From Dysosmobacter acutus (GTDB lineage Bacteria > Bacillota > Clostridia > Oscillospirales > Oscillospiraceae), in NCBI RefSeq assembly GCF_018919205.1, contig NZ_JAHLQN010000001.1, positions 2,356,001-2,420,000 of the forward strand: a stretch of DNA of 64,000 nucleotides, read 5' to 3'. A program made the translations under genes and the position numbers. The number at the start of each line of letters is the position of its first letter. The stretch's first letter is position 1. The notes under the pieces were generated by a model. It had not been told where the DNA came from, did no database searches, and saw only the letters and a list, made by a program, of their open reading frames with translations. Positions 49,393 to 57,826 of this stretch are shown one piece after another.

Positions 49393-50277
49393 CTATTCCG
49401 CGCCGCCGTCCGTGATCTCCTCCAGCGTCTTTTTGATATCGGCTCCGATCCAGAGCGCCCGGGACGCAATCTCCTCCGGCAATGGCCAGGGCTCCGGATT
49501 GATACAGGCATATACGGCGTCAGGATTTTCCAGGGTGAGCCGCCAAAAGGGGTATTTAATGATGGCGGGCGTGTTTCCGCCTACGCCAAGCTCCAGATAA
49601 ACCACCCGCCCCGTCCTGTGCCGGCTTAAAAAGTCCATACACCGCGTCTGGGTCGCATACCACGCGGCGTCCTGGACAAACCGGTCGTCACAGCGCAGGT
49701 GCATGGTCAGGGGGCGGCCGCAGACAGGGCACCTTGGAACCAACTCCCCCGGAATCCGCATATTCCTTTGCAGCTCCACCATCCGCCGGACCGACTCTTC
49801 GTTTTTGAAGGTCCTCTGGCAGCAGGGCAGTGAGCACTGCCAGAGCCCGTAGTCGCCCTGTGTGGCAAATATCCGCTTTTCATCGAATCCGGTGTCCTGA
49901 AAGCAGTGATCCACATTGGTGGTAAGCACAAAGTATTCCCTTCTTCCCACCATCTCCAGCAGCAGCCGGTAGGCCTCTCCCACCGGCCGGTCATACCGGT
50001 TCCAGTAGATGTGTCGGCTCCAGTAGGCCCAGTACTCCTCCAGCGTTAGATAGGGGTAGAAGCCGGCTGTGTACATGTCCGGGAAGTGGTATTTCTCAAT
50101 GAAATCTTCAAAATGCGTTTCAAACCGGGGTCCCGAATAAAGCAGGCCGGACGAGGCGGAGAGGCCCGCGCCCGCACCCACCACGATGGCCTCCGCGGTT
50201 TCAACCGCCTGCTTCAGCCGTTCGGTCGGGGTCCAGGAGGGCTCGGTAAATGCGCTCGTCTTTTTCCTGGAATACAT
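49393..50277 (-). CDS. SirTM-type sirtuin (class M, probable protein ADP-ribosyltransferase)
   Basis: 294 residues. NAD-binding Rossmann motif AIVVGAGAGLSASSGL, then VLTTNVDHCFQ in place of TQNIDGLH, and IFATQGDYG where classical sirtuins have the catalytic His before Gly. Loss of that His with Gln in its place is the mark of class M sirtuins, which ADP-ribosylate proteins rather than deacetylate. Four Cys zinc ligands are seen in CSLPCC and RCPVCG. The start ATG has GAAGGTGA upstream and lies 77 bases inside the macrodomain gene, giving a long overlap. Known relatives are encoded with a macrodomain, a GcvH-like protein and a lipoate ligase; only the macrodomain is present here. Confidence 0.9.
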   Translation of the reverse strand: MYSRKKTSAFTEPSWTPTERLKQAVETAEAIVVGAGAGLSASSGLLYSGPRFETHFEDFIEKYHFPDMYTAGFYPYLTLEEYWAYWSRHIYWNRYDRPVGEAYRLLLEMVGRREYFVLTTNVDHCFQDTGFDEKRIFATQGDYGLWQCSLPCCQRTFKNEESVRRMVELQRNMRIPGELVPRCPVCGRPLTMHLRCDDRFVQDAAWYATQTRCMDFLSRHRTGRVVYLELGVGGNTPAIIKYPFWRLTLENPDAVYACINPEPWPLPEEIASRALWIGADIKKTLEEITDGGAE

Positions 50278-51007
50278 TGAAAATCACCTTCATTTCGCTT
50301 CCGGTCTCATCAAGGAACTCCTGCACAGTCCGCACCGCGATCTCCGCGGCCCGCTGGTTGGGGAAGTGAAACTCCCCTGTGGAGAGGCAGCAAAAGGCCA
50401 CGCTTCGGATGCCCCGGCGCTCCGCCAGCTCCAGACAGGAGCGGTAGCATTTTGCCAGCGTCCGGCACTCCTCCTCCCGCAGCCGCCCCTGGACGACGGG
50501 TCCCACCGTGTGCAGCACATAAGGGCTGGGCAGGTTGTACCCCGCGGTGAGCTTGGCCCCTCCGGCGGCCTCCGGATGGCCCTGAGCTACCATGATGCGG
50601 CTGCATTCCTCCCGGAGCTGAAGCCCCGCCGCCGAGTGGATGGCGTTGTCGATGCAGCCGTGGCAGGGGCAAAAGCACCCCAAGAGTCCACTGTTGTCCG
50701 CGTCCACAATGGCGCCGGCGGCAAGGCGGGTGATGTCTCCCCGCCACAGCACAAGGCGGGGATCCCGGGCCGTGGGAGGCAGGTGTTCAGCGTTCACCAC
50801 GCCCTTCTCCCCCCGTTCCGCGCTCAGCAGCTCGTCCTGCAAGTCCAAAAACGCCTGGCTCAGCCCTCCCGGCGGCCGCAGATTCATCAGGCCGCGCAGA
50901 AGCCTCCGCTGCCCGGCCTCCGGGAATTCGGCGGCCTGATCCCTGTATTCCGGCATCTCCTCCAACAAAAGTTCATTGAGACAGCGGATTCGCTCCATTC
51001 GGTTCAT
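50201..51007 (-). CDS. Zinc-dependent macrodomain, protein ADP-ribose hydrolase
   Basis: 268 residues. After a helical N-terminal 90 residues (FLDLQDELLSAE) comes a macro domain with IVDADNSGLLGCFCPCHGCI and DNAIHSAAG. The Cys/His cluster CFCPCHGC is the zinc site of the sirtuin-linked macrodomain class. Further on are YVLHTVGPVV and a phosphate loop CLSTGEFHFP. It should reverse the modification made by the SirTM protein encoded downstream, whose gene overlaps its end by 77 bases. A second, zinc-free macro gene is 11 kb away at 38855. Confidence 0.9.
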   Translation of the reverse strand: MNRMERIRCLNELLLEEMPEYRDQAAEFPEAGQRRLLRGLMNLRPPGGLSQAFLDLQDELLSAERGEKGVVNAEHLPPTARDPRLVLWRGDITRLAAGAIVDADNSGLLGCFCPCHGCIDNAIHSAAGLQLREECSRIMVAQGHPEAAGGAKLTAGYNLPSPYVLHTVGPVVQGRLREEECRTLAKCYRSCLELAERRGIRSVAFCCLSTGEFHFPNQRAAEIAVRTVQEFLDETGSEMKVIFNVFQEKDERIYRALLDPDRTAEAGG

Positions 51008-51030
51008 CTCTTTGCCTCCCCGGCTCTTTT

Positions 51031-51432
51031 TTACAGGCTATACTCCTCAGGCGGGTTGCCGGAAAAGTCGGCAATGACGGCGTGGGCGCCCTCCAGGTAA
51101 AACACCTCGAAGATAGGGTTGTCGGCGCTCTGGTACTGATCCTTGACGATGGGGTTGGCCATGCAGCCCTCCTTCACCGCCCGGTTGTTCTCAAATACAG
51201 CCTTCCCGCTCAGCCGGAGCCAGGCGTAGTCCGGACTGGACACCGTGACCTCCACATAGGGGTTGGCCCGCATGTCCAGATACACGTCCTTCGTGTGGTT
51301 GGTGCAGAACCAGAGCTTCCCATCCTGTTCCAGGGCGAACATAAAGGGGCGGCATTTGGCCTTTCCGTCCCGGCCGACAGTGGCCAGATACTGGACCGGA
51401 TTTTCCTGCAAAAATTTAACGACTTCGTTCAT
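51031..51432 (-). CDS. Pyridoxamine 5'-phosphate oxidase-like FMN-binding protein
   Basis: 133 residues, split-barrel fold: VVKFLQENPVQYLATVGRDG, CRPFMFALEQDGKLWFCT, PYVEVTVSSPDYAWLRLSG and EVFYLEGAHAVIADFSG. The family includes small flavin reductases and B6-related proteins. The ATG at 51432 has TGGAGG; the longer frame runs into the divergent promoter. It is divergent from the HxlR regulator and shares with it a matched pair of -35/operator elements, so it is its probable target. Confidence 0.87.
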   Translation of the reverse strand: MNEVVKFLQENPVQYLATVGRDGKAKCRPFMFALEQDGKLWFCTNHTKDVYLDMRANPYVEVTVSSPDYAWLRLSGKAVFENNRAVKEGCMANPIVKDQYQSADNPIFEVFYLEGAHAVIADFSGNPPEEYSL

Positions 51433-51493
51433 GATGTATGCCTCCAGTTTCATTCTGTGCTTTGGGAAAGCGCTGCTCTCCCGGTACAGCCAC

Positions 51494-51606
51494 ATCATAG
51501 GTCGGAACACCCAGGTTGTAAAGTAAGCACTTTTTTGTGGTATAGGCACCGGTTGGATACCATTGCACAGCTCCGGCTTTACAACCGGCGCGGGTTGGTG
51601 TAAACT
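51494..51606. promoter_or_regulatory. Divergent promoters with 10-bp inverted repeat at the -35 elements
   Basis: Leftward: TTTACA (51517-51522), 17-base spacer, TATGAT (51494-51499). Rightward: TTTACA (51578-51583), 17-base spacer, TAAACT (51601-51606). Both -35 elements lie in CTTTACAACC, so GGTTGTAAAG at 51514-51523 is the exact inverse of the site at 51577-51586. These may double as HxlR binding sites. Confidence 0.65.
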
Positions 51607-51643
51607 GTCCTTTGTTAAAAGCAGCAGAAAAGGAGTGTGCACG

Positions 51644-51964
51644 ATGGCAAAGGAACTCCCCGCCTGCCCGGTGGAAACCACCCTGATGCTGATCTCCGAC
51701 CGTTGGAAGGTTTTGATCCTGCGGGACCTGATGGAGGGAACCCGGCGGTTCGGCCAGCTGAAAAAGTCCATCGGCACCGTGTCCCAAAAGGTGCTGACCG
51801 CCAATCTGCGGGAGATGGAGGCGGACGGCCTGCTCAGCCGCAGGGTCTATCCGGAGGTGCCGCCCCGGGTGGAATACACCCTGACGGAGACAGGGTACAG
51901 TCTGAAGCCTGTCCTGGACGCCATGACCGAGTGGGGCACGGGCTACCAATCCAAACACGTCTGA
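51644..51964 (+). CDS. HxlR-family winged-helix regulator
   Basis: 106 residues. The family core is plain: CPVETTLMLISDRWKVLIL, RDLMEGTRRFGQLKKSIGTV, SQKVLTANLREMEADGLLSR, and EYTLTETGYSLKPVLDAM. The N-terminal Cys (about residue 8) is conserved in HxlR proteins that sense electrophiles or redox state. The ATG at 51644 follows AAAGGAG. Divergent from the FMN-binding protein gene, as in many HxlR regulator-target pairs. Confidence 0.92.
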   Translation: MAKELPACPVETTLMLISDRWKVLILRDLMEGTRRFGQLKKSIGTVSQKVLTANLREMEADGLLSRRVYPEVPPRVEYTLTETGYSLKPVLDAMTEWGTGYQSKHV

Positions 51965-51970
51965 CCAAAT

Positions 51971-52004
51971 AAAGAGCCCCATCCAAAAATGGATGGGGCT
52001 CTTT
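51971..52004. terminator. Bidirectional hairpin terminator
   Basis: 15-base arms (51971-51985, 51990-52004), 4-base A loop, followed by TCCC after a T-run. Lies between the HxlR gene and the end of the pilus operon. Confidence 0.85.
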
Positions 52005-52013
52005 TCCCTTCTC

Positions 52014-52568
52014 TCATGTAATTGTTTCATAAAAGGTGGCGGTCAGCGCCACGGTGACCGGTCCCTTGGTCACATCCGGTGATGCTTCTCCTCCGGAGGC
52101 CGTGACGGTGATGTCGTTGAGGGAACAGCTGTAAACACAGCCCGCCAGACGCTCCATCACCTGCTTTGCCGCCTCATAGCTTGCACAGGAAACGATCATC
52201 TGGATGGGCCGGGACACAAGCCCGTCCTCCCCGAACGTCACGTCGGAAAAAATGAGGCTGTACTCCTGCGAGAGCCCCAGTATGGCGTCCAACTGTACCA
52301 TGACGTTTTCCAGATTGTCATAATCCGGAATAGACGCGGTCTGCACCGTGTGGCCGCTCTGCGCCAGCGATTGCTTCATGGACTCCAGCCGCTGGGCCTT
52401 GGCCAGCTCCAGCACCATCTCATCCTGGGCGCCCTGGGCCAGCAGCTGGGCATCGGCCATGCGCTGGGCCACCGGCTGGGCCACGACCTTCGTGTAGCCC
52501 ACAAACAGCAAAATCAGAGTCAGGATCAGCAGCAGCACTTTTTCCCGGTTGGTAAAGGTGCGGTTCAT
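52014..52568 (-). CDS. pilO: PilO-like type IV pilus assembly protein
   Basis: 184 residues. A short cytoplasmic N-terminus, one membrane helix (about 9-28, VLLLILTLILLFVGYTKVV), a coiled-coil stretch with QRMADAQLLAQGAQDEMVLE, then a small periplasm-type domain. It belongs with PilM and PilN, forming the alignment complex that connects the motor to the outside. Last gene of the operon; start overlaps pilN by 4 bases. Confidence 0.8.
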   Translation of the reverse strand: MNRTFTNREKVLLLILTLILLFVGYTKVVAQPVAQRMADAQLLAQGAQDEMVLELAKAQRLESMKQSLAQSGHTVQTASIPDYDNLENVMVQLDAILGLSQEYSLIFSDVTFGEDGLVSRPIQMIVSCASYEAAKQVMERLAGCVYSCSLNDITVTASGGEASPDVTKGPVTVALTATFYETIT

Positions 52569-53176
52569 GCCTCACCGCCTCCTTCCTCAGCGGGTTCGGA
52601 GAGGGCGAATCCCTCCAGAGCGGAAAGCTGAATGGTCATGGTGGCGGTGGTCAGCGCGCTGTCGTCCCCCTGGGTGCTGGCGGTATATACCTGCACGTTG
52701 GCCACCTGGCTGGAATCGGTGAGGGACTTAAAAATCCGGGAGATCTGGTTCAGCGTCACCCCCGAGAGCTTGACCGTCACCACGCTGTCGGTCATGGAGA
52801 AATACTCCACCCGGGAGGTCTCCACCAGCTCTTTTTCCACCAGTTCCAGCGTCTCCATAGGGTCGACTCCGCCGGTGGAGCGCATGGCCAGCACGTATCC
52901 CTCATAGGCCGCCGCCACGTCGTCATACTCCGCGTTGGACACCCGGATTTCCGCCACCTGCGCCTGTGCGGCAGCGGCGGCGGCCTCCGCCCGGGCGGCC
53001 GCGTTCAGGCGGTCCACCACGGCAAACTTACAAAAGAGCCCTACGGCCACCGCTAAGATCAGCGCCGCGGGTAGCACTGCCTCCAAATGGTGGGGATCCC
53101 TCTCCCTTTGGGCCAGGTTCAGCGTCTGCTTGGAGGGATACCGTTTTCCCGGCGCCGATACATTCCAATTCAACAA
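52565..53176 (-). CDS. pilN: PilN-like type IV pilus assembly protein
   Basis: 203 residues. The N-terminal 30 residues are basic and hydrophilic (LNLAQRERDPHH), followed by one membrane helix (about 34-54, VLPAALILAVAVGLFCKFAV), an Ala-rich coiled coil, and a ferredoxin-like C-terminal domain with SDSVVTVKLSGVT-like strands. PilM would bind the N-terminal tail; the INLLP motif of proteobacterial PilN is replaced by LNLA. A TTG at 53176 is taken as start with GGGGGG upstream; this is uncertain. Confidence 0.8.
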   Translation of the reverse strand: MLNWNVSAPGKRYPSKQTLNLAQRERDPHHLEAVLPAALILAVAVGLFCKFAVVDRLNAAARAEAAAAAAQAQVAEIRVSNAEYDDVAAAYEGYVLAMRSTGGVDPMETLELVEKELVETSRVEYFSMTDSVVTVKLSGVTLNQISRIFKSLTDSSQVANVQVYTASTQGDDSALTTATMTIQLSALEGFALSEPAEEGGGEA

Positions 53177-53187
53177 TCCAATCCCCC

Positions 53188-54168
53188 CTATTGCAGCGCC
53201 GCGCCCACGGCGGCGGGATAGAGCAGCTCCCCGCCCTCGGGCATCAGCTCACAGATATCGTGCACCGTCAGCTCCAGCTGTGAGCGCAGCGTCCGGGTCA
53301 TGGGCTCCACCTGGGCCCCACCGCCGCATAAATAGACATCCCGCAGGTCGCTGTCCGGCGTGTTGAACCCATAGAAGTGGATGGCGCGGAGCACCTCCAC
53401 CGCCGCACGGTTATAGAGCTCCATACACTCAGGCAGCCGCTGTGCGTCCTCATAGTTGTTCATCCGGTAGGAGGCGGCCACATGGGGGTCCACATCCATA
53501 TGCTCGGCGATGGCGCTGTCCACATCCCGGCCGCCGATGTCCACAAGCCGGGTCGTCTCGTAGACGCTGCCCCGGAACACGTGCATGCGGATGGCCTCGT
53601 GGCCCAGATCGATCACACAGTACTCCGCCGGGTGCGCTCCGGGATGGTCCTGCTCATAACGGCGCAGCAGGTTCCGGTAGGCCATGCACTCCGGCACCGC
53701 CGTCGTCAGCCTCAGCCCCGCCTTGCCGATCATCTGACGGCAGGCGGCGATCTCCGCCTTTGCCACCGCCGAGGCCAGCAGTTCCAGCACTCTGGGCAGG
53801 CCCTCCTCATCCTCCTCCGTGCCCACCACGGCGTAGTCATAGAAGTAGAGGTCCTTATCCCCCTGTATGTAGTCGTGAAACTCATAGGGCAGATTCACCG
53901 CCAACTGGTCCACCGTCATATAGGGCATGGCGATCCGCCGGGTCATCGCCGTCTCCGAGGGAAGCGCCAGAGCGCAGCGCCGGGTGGTGATGTGGTTTTT
54001 CCGCACTATCTCCCGCAGTACGTCGGACATGGCCTCCGGCAACAGGATGCGTCCGTCCCGCACAAGGTTTTCCGGCAGCGGCTCCATTGCGATCTTCTGA
54101 ATTTTGCCGTCGGAGACGACCGCGGCTTTCACCGCGCTGCTGCCGATGTCCAGACCAAGATAGGTCAT
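53188..54168 (-). CDS. pilM: PilM, actin-like type IV pilus protein
   Basis: 326 residues. Actin/FtsA-like ATPase fold: LGLDIGSSAVKAAVV at the N-terminus (phosphate 1), AEYCVIDLGHEAIRMHVF (phosphate 2) and VYLCGGGAQVEPM (adenosine motif). Binds PilN on the cytoplasmic face. ATG at 54168 follows GAGGAGGGG. The longer frame upstream overlaps the prepilin peptidase gene and is not used. Confidence 0.92.
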   Translation of the reverse strand: MTYLGLDIGSSAVKAAVVSDGKIQKIAMEPLPENLVRDGRILLPEAMSDVLREIVRKNHITTRRCALALPSETAMTRRIAMPYMTVDQLAVNLPYEFHDYIQGDKDLYFYDYAVVGTEEDEEGLPRVLELLASAVAKAEIAACRQMIGKAGLRLTTAVPECMAYRNLLRRYEQDHPGAHPAEYCVIDLGHEAIRMHVFRGSVYETTRLVDIGGRDVDSAIAEHMDVDPHVAASYRMNNYEDAQRLPECMELYNRAAVEVLRAIHFYGFNTPDSDLRDVYLCGGGAQVEPMTRTLRSQLELTVHDICELMPEGGELLYPAAVGAALQ

Positions 54169-54218
54169 AAGCTCCCCTCCTCTATCTTCATTCCCGTTTT
54201 TGGGAAGTTTGTTCCGAT

Positions 54219-55016
54219 TCAAAATAAGCTCAAATATGCCTGAACGGCCGGCTCCGCAGCCAATATGGACAAAAACGCGGCAGCGGCGATGGCCGGGCCA
54301 AAGGGAAACGCCCCCTCCCCGTCCTCTGTGCACACGCCGCGGAAAATCAATGCGAACGCAATGCCAAGGAAACAGGAGAGCAGCAGCGTAAAAAGATTGC
54401 AGCTCCAGTGGGAAAAGAGCCCGATGGCAAAAAAAAGCTTGATATCCCCGCCGCCCATGCTCTCCCGGCCCAGCACCCGGTCCATGAGCAGCACCAGTCC
54501 CAGCAGCGGCAGCGCCACGGCCGCCGCGTTGAAAACGCCCTTCAGCCAGAGGCTCCAGAAAGGGCCGCCCCGCAGGGCGGTGACGACGGTAAAGTCCAAC
54601 GCGATCCCCAGCACCAGGGAATCGGGAATGTATCCCGTCTCCAGGTCCACCAGTGCAATCGTCAGCAGCACCGCCGTGAGAATCCAGAATTGCAGCGTAT
54701 TCAGCGTCACGTCATAGCGCAGGACGATCAGCACAAAGGCTATGGCGGTAAATCCCTCCGTCAGGGGATAGCGGATGGAGACCGGCGCGCCGCAGTGGCG
54801 GCATCTCCCCTTTTGCACCACCCAGGAAATCACCGGAATCAGCTCCCGGGGCGACAGGGTGTGGCCGCAGGCGACGCAGTGGCTGCGGCCTTTGGCAGCG
54901 CTTTCCCCGTGGGCCATGCGCCAGGCGCAGCAGTTGGCAAAGCTTCCTGACACCAGTCCAAACAGCGCGGAGAGGGTCAATATGTAAATCGTGACAGCCG
55001 GCGTGAGATGCAGCAT
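54219..55016 (-). CDS. pilD: Prepilin peptidase/methyltransferase
   Basis: Membrane aspartic protease that cuts prepilins and methylates the new N-terminus. 265 residues, about seven to eight membrane segments. The two CxxC pairs are in HCVACGHTLSPRELIPVISW and GRCRHCGAP (zinc-binding loop). Catalytic Asp residues are in IALVDLETGYIPD and MGGGDIKLFFAIG. Start MLHLTPAVT; the end runs close to pilM, 50 bases away. Confidence 0.94.
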   Translation of the reverse strand: MLHLTPAVTIYILTLSALFGLVSGSFANCCAWRMAHGESAAKGRSHCVACGHTLSPRELIPVISWVVQKGRCRHCGAPVSIRYPLTEGFTAIAFVLIVLRYDVTLNTLQFWILTAVLLTIALVDLETGYIPDSLVLGIALDFTVVTALRGGPFWSLWLKGVFNAAAVALPLLGLVLLMDRVLGRESMGGGDIKLFFAIGLFSHWSCNLFTLLLSCFLGIAFALIFRGVCTEDGEGAFPFGPAIAAAAFLSILAAEPAVQAYLSLF

Positions 55017-55049
55017 AAGCCCTCCCGGAATGGTGAATCATCGCAAGCG

Positions 55050-55073
55050 GGAGCCGCAACCCATCGGCTCCCG
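55050..55073 (-). other. Intercistronic hairpin between pilin and prepilin peptidase genes
   Basis: GGGAGCCG pairs with CGGCTCCC across 8 bases in the 130-base gap after the pilin gene. There is no U-run on the minus strand. It may stabilise the pilin message end and reduce downstream expression. Confidence 0.4.
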
Positions 55074-55146
55074 CCCGCGGCGGTTCAACGGTTGTTCAGC
55101 GGGGCAGATTCATCCCCGCAGTGGGTTGAGGAAATGTACGGTGATT

Positions 55147-55458
55147 TTATTTGCCCTTCCACTGACCGTTCTGATCGATCTCAGTGTAATATTGCAGTTT
55201 ATACTCAGTGCCATCACCAAAGGTAATTGTTGTTCCGCTGACAGAAGCATCACCAGTGATGGAGGAGTCGTAGTTGTGCAGCACTGTCTCCATGTAAGCG
55301 GTGCGGATATTGGCGTCGTCGGCGGCCTTCTTGGCGGTGTTCAGGGACGCGTTGAAGCTGGGAACGGCGATGGCGGCAAGGACCGCGATGATGGCCACCA
55401 CGATCAGCATCTCCATCAGGGTAAAGCCTTTTTTCAAACGTTTCTTCAGGTTTTTCAT
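55147..55458 (-). CDS. pilA: Major type IV pilin-like protein
   Basis: 103 residues. Leader of 11 residues ending in KKG, then the class III signal FTLMEMLIVVAIIAVLAAIA with Glu5, a long helix, and a small beta domain (SVSGTTITFGDGTEYKL). Short for a major pilin, but it has the strongest ribosome site in the operon (AGGAGGAA) and the best prepilin motif, so it is the best candidate for the pilus subunit. Located between pilC and pilD. Confidence 0.9.
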   Translation of the reverse strand: MKNLKKRLKKGFTLMEMLIVVAIIAVLAAIAVPSFNASLNTAKKAADDANIRTAYMETVLHNYDSSITGDASVSGTTITFGDGTEYKLQYYTEIDQNGQWKGK

Positions 55459-55543
55459 TGTATATTCCTCCTAAAAATTATAATGACAATCACTTTTTTA
55501 TATCCATCCGGGAGCGGGTTGAACTTCCGGAAGAATTGCACTC

Positions 55544-56758
55544 TCACATGACCCCGTTGTACATGGCAAACATGGGCGCGTAAACCGCCAGCAGGATAAA
55601 GCCCACAAGCAGCGCCAGGACGCAGATCACCACCGGCTCCAGCAGGGACAGCGCCTTCTGGGAGGCAAGCTCCGTCTCGTTGTCGTAATAGGAGCCCACC
55701 ACCTCCAGCGTGGTCTCCATGGTGCCCGTTTCCTCACCCACGCCGGTCATCTCCATCAGCAGCTCCGGCAGGTACTGGCAGCGCTTCATGCAAAGCCCAA
55801 GCTGCTTGCCCTCCTCCAGTCCGGGCACCATGCGCAGGACCTGGGAGGCAATGCAGTAATTGTCCATCACCTTCCCGGTGGTGGACACCGCCCGGATCAC
55901 GGGCAGTCCCGCGGCCAGGAGCGTGGACATGGTGTTGGCAAACTGGGAGGCGCTTTTGAGCACGGCGATCTTCCCCAAAACCGGCAGGTGGAGATGGATC
56001 CGCGCAAAGAGAAGTCTCCCTCTCTCCCGCTGCCCATAGAGCTTCAGGGCAATGAGAACCGCGGCCAGAATCCCCAGCGAGGCCAAGCTGTAATTGGTAA
56101 AGAAATTGGAAAGGCCGATCAGCATCCGGGTGGGCAGCGGCAGCTCCGTCCCCATGGCGGCAAAGCTTGAGAGGAAGACGGGAACCGCCACCACCATGAT
56201 AATCGCCACCACAACCACCGCCACAACGACGGTAAAAAGGGGATAGGCCATGGCGCTTTTCACCTTTGCCCTGGTGCGGGAGGACTTGTCATAATATGTC
56301 TTCAACCGGCCAAAGGCCACGTCCAGCGTACCGGACTCCTCGCCGGAGCGCACGGTTTCAATGAATGTGGTGGGCAACCCCCGGCCCTTACTCTCAAAGC
56401 TCTGGGCCAGGCCGAAGCCGGAGGCCACATCCCCGGCCACCTGCGTCAGAATTTTCTTTAGCGCCTTGTCGTTGGTCTGCCGGGCGATCAGCTCCACCGC
56501 CCGGACCACCGGGATGCCGGAACCCAGGAGGATCGAAAACTGGGAGCTGACCACCGCCAGCGTCTTCTCGCTGATCCGCCGCGGCGGCAGCACCTCCCGG
56601 TGCAGGATGCTTTCACGCTGCTCCACCTGGGCGATCTTCGTCACCACCGTGCAGTTCTCTTTGATTTTGGCCACGGCCTCATACTCATCAAAGGCCTCGA
56701 CCACACCGCTGACCCTGGCTCCGTCCCGGGAGATGGCGCGATATTTGAAGGCGAGCAA
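55544..56758 (-). CDS. pilC: PilC, inner-membrane platform protein
   Basis: 404 residues, GspF family. Two related halves each with the T2SF domain: first about 70-193 (VSSQFSILLGSGIPVVRAVE, SGEESGTLDVAFGRL), second about 270-395 (FANTMSTLLAAGLPVIRAVS, TGVGEETGTMETTLEVV), each with the conserved SGE/TGVGEETG turn, separated by membrane segments. The platform couples PilB/PilT to pilin assembly. Full-length for the family. Confidence 0.95.
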   Translation of the reverse strand: MLAFKYRAISRDGARVSGVVEAFDEYEAVAKIKENCTVVTKIAQVEQRESILHREVLPPRRISEKTLAVVSSQFSILLGSGIPVVRAVELIARQTNDKALKKILTQVAGDVASGFGLAQSFESKGRGLPTTFIETVRSGEESGTLDVAFGRLKTYYDKSSRTRAKVKSAMAYPLFTVVVAVVVVAIIMVVAVPVFLSSFAAMGTELPLPTRMLIGLSNFFTNYSLASLGILAAVLIALKLYGQRERGRLLFARIHLHLPVLGKIAVLKSASQFANTMSTLLAAGLPVIRAVSTTGKVMDNYCIASQVLRMVPGLEEGKQLGLCMKRCQYLPELLMEMTGVGEETGTMETTLEVVGSYYDNETELASQKALSLLEPVVICVLALLVGFILLAVYAPMFAMYNGVM

Positions 56759-56776
56759 ATCAGATCACCCCTCTGC

Positions 56777-57826
56777 TCAGAGATTCTTTCGGACAAAGTC
56801 CGGATCATGGGCCGCCTGGCGGGCCGTCTCGGCGGAAATTTTACGCTCCCGGTACAGCTTCAGCACGGCGTTATCCATGGAGATGCCTCCCTCGGCCGCC
56901 GAGGTAGCCACCGCGCTGGCGATCTGGGGCGTCTTCCCCTCCCGGATCAGATTCCGGATGGCGTGGTTCACCACCATCAGCTCGCAGGCCGCAGCCCGGC
57001 CCTCCCCGCTGCGCAGCGGCAGCAGCTGCTGGCTGAGCACCGCCTGGAGCGTCATGGACAGCTGCATGCGAATCTGGCGCTGACGCGCCTCGGGGAACAC
57101 ATCCACAATCCGGTCCACGGCGTCCGCTGCGCTGCCGGTGTGGAGCGTGGTCAGCACCAGGTGCCCCGTCTCCGCCGCCGTCAGCGCTGTCTCAATGGTA
57201 TCGAGGTCCCGCATCTCGCCGATAAGCAGGATATCCGGATCCTCCCGCAGCGCCGAGCGCAGCCCCGCGGCGTAACTCCGGGTGTCCGGACCCACCTCCC
57301 GCTGATTGAATACGCACCGGTCCGGCGTGTAGAGATATTCCACCGGATCCTCCAGGGTGAGGACATGCTCACAGCGGCTGTGGTTGATGCGGTCGATCAT
57401 GGCCGCTATCGTGGTGGACTTGCCCGAGCCCGTCTCGCCGGTGACGATCACGATTCCCCGGCGCAGCTCCGTCAGGGCGGCCACCGCGACTGGCAGGCCC
57501 AGGGACTCCAGCGCCGGGATTTTCTCGGCAAGCAGCCGCAGCGCTCCGGAGTAGCGGCCCTGCTGGCGGAACAGGTTGAAGCGGACCCGGCGAGAGGCGA
57601 TGGTATCTGCGCCGTCCCACTCGCCCGTGCGCTCCAGATCGGAAAACCCCTCGCCGGCCAGCTCCCGGGCAAGGCCCTCGCAGCTCTGCGCCGTAAGCGG
57701 CTCCTCCCCCTGGGGGCAGAGCGTTCCGTTGATGCGGAATCGGGGCGCGAGACCACAGATCAGATGCACGTCGGAGGCGCCGGCCTCCGACGCGCTGCGA
57801 ATCAATTCCTCAGCTCTCATAGTCAT
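56777..57826 (-). CDS. pilT: PilT, retraction ATPase
   Basis: 349 residues, hexameric ATPase that disassembles pili. PAS-like N-domain (about 1-100), Walker A VTGETGSGKSTTIAA, Asp box TLEDPVEYLY, Walker B LLIGEMRDLDTIETAL, and the retraction-type AIRNLIREGK motif near the C-terminus. Overlaps the end of pilB by 17 bases. Its presence implies dynamic pili able to retract. Confidence 0.95.
   Translation of the reverse strand: MTMRAEELIRSASEAGASDVHLICGLAPRFRINGTLCPQGEEPLTAQSCEGLARELAGEGFSDLERTGEWDGADTIASRRVRFNLFRQQGRYSGALRLLAEKIPALESLGLPVAVAALTELRRGIVIVTGETGSGKSTTIAAMIDRINHSRCEHVLTLEDPVEYLYTPDRCVFNQREVGPDTRSYAAGLRSALREDPDILLIGEMRDLDTIETALTAAETGHLVLTTLHTGSAADAVDRIVDVFPEARQRQIRMQLSMTLQAVLSQQLLPLRSGEGRAAACELMVVNHAIRNLIREGKTPQIASAVATSAAEGGISMDNAVLKLYRERKISAETARQAAHDPDFVRKNL

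Noticed and set aside
55477-55482. TATAAT upstream of the pilin gene as a separate promoter
   Set aside because: The predicted start would fall inside the AGGAGG ribosome site and no -35 is present.
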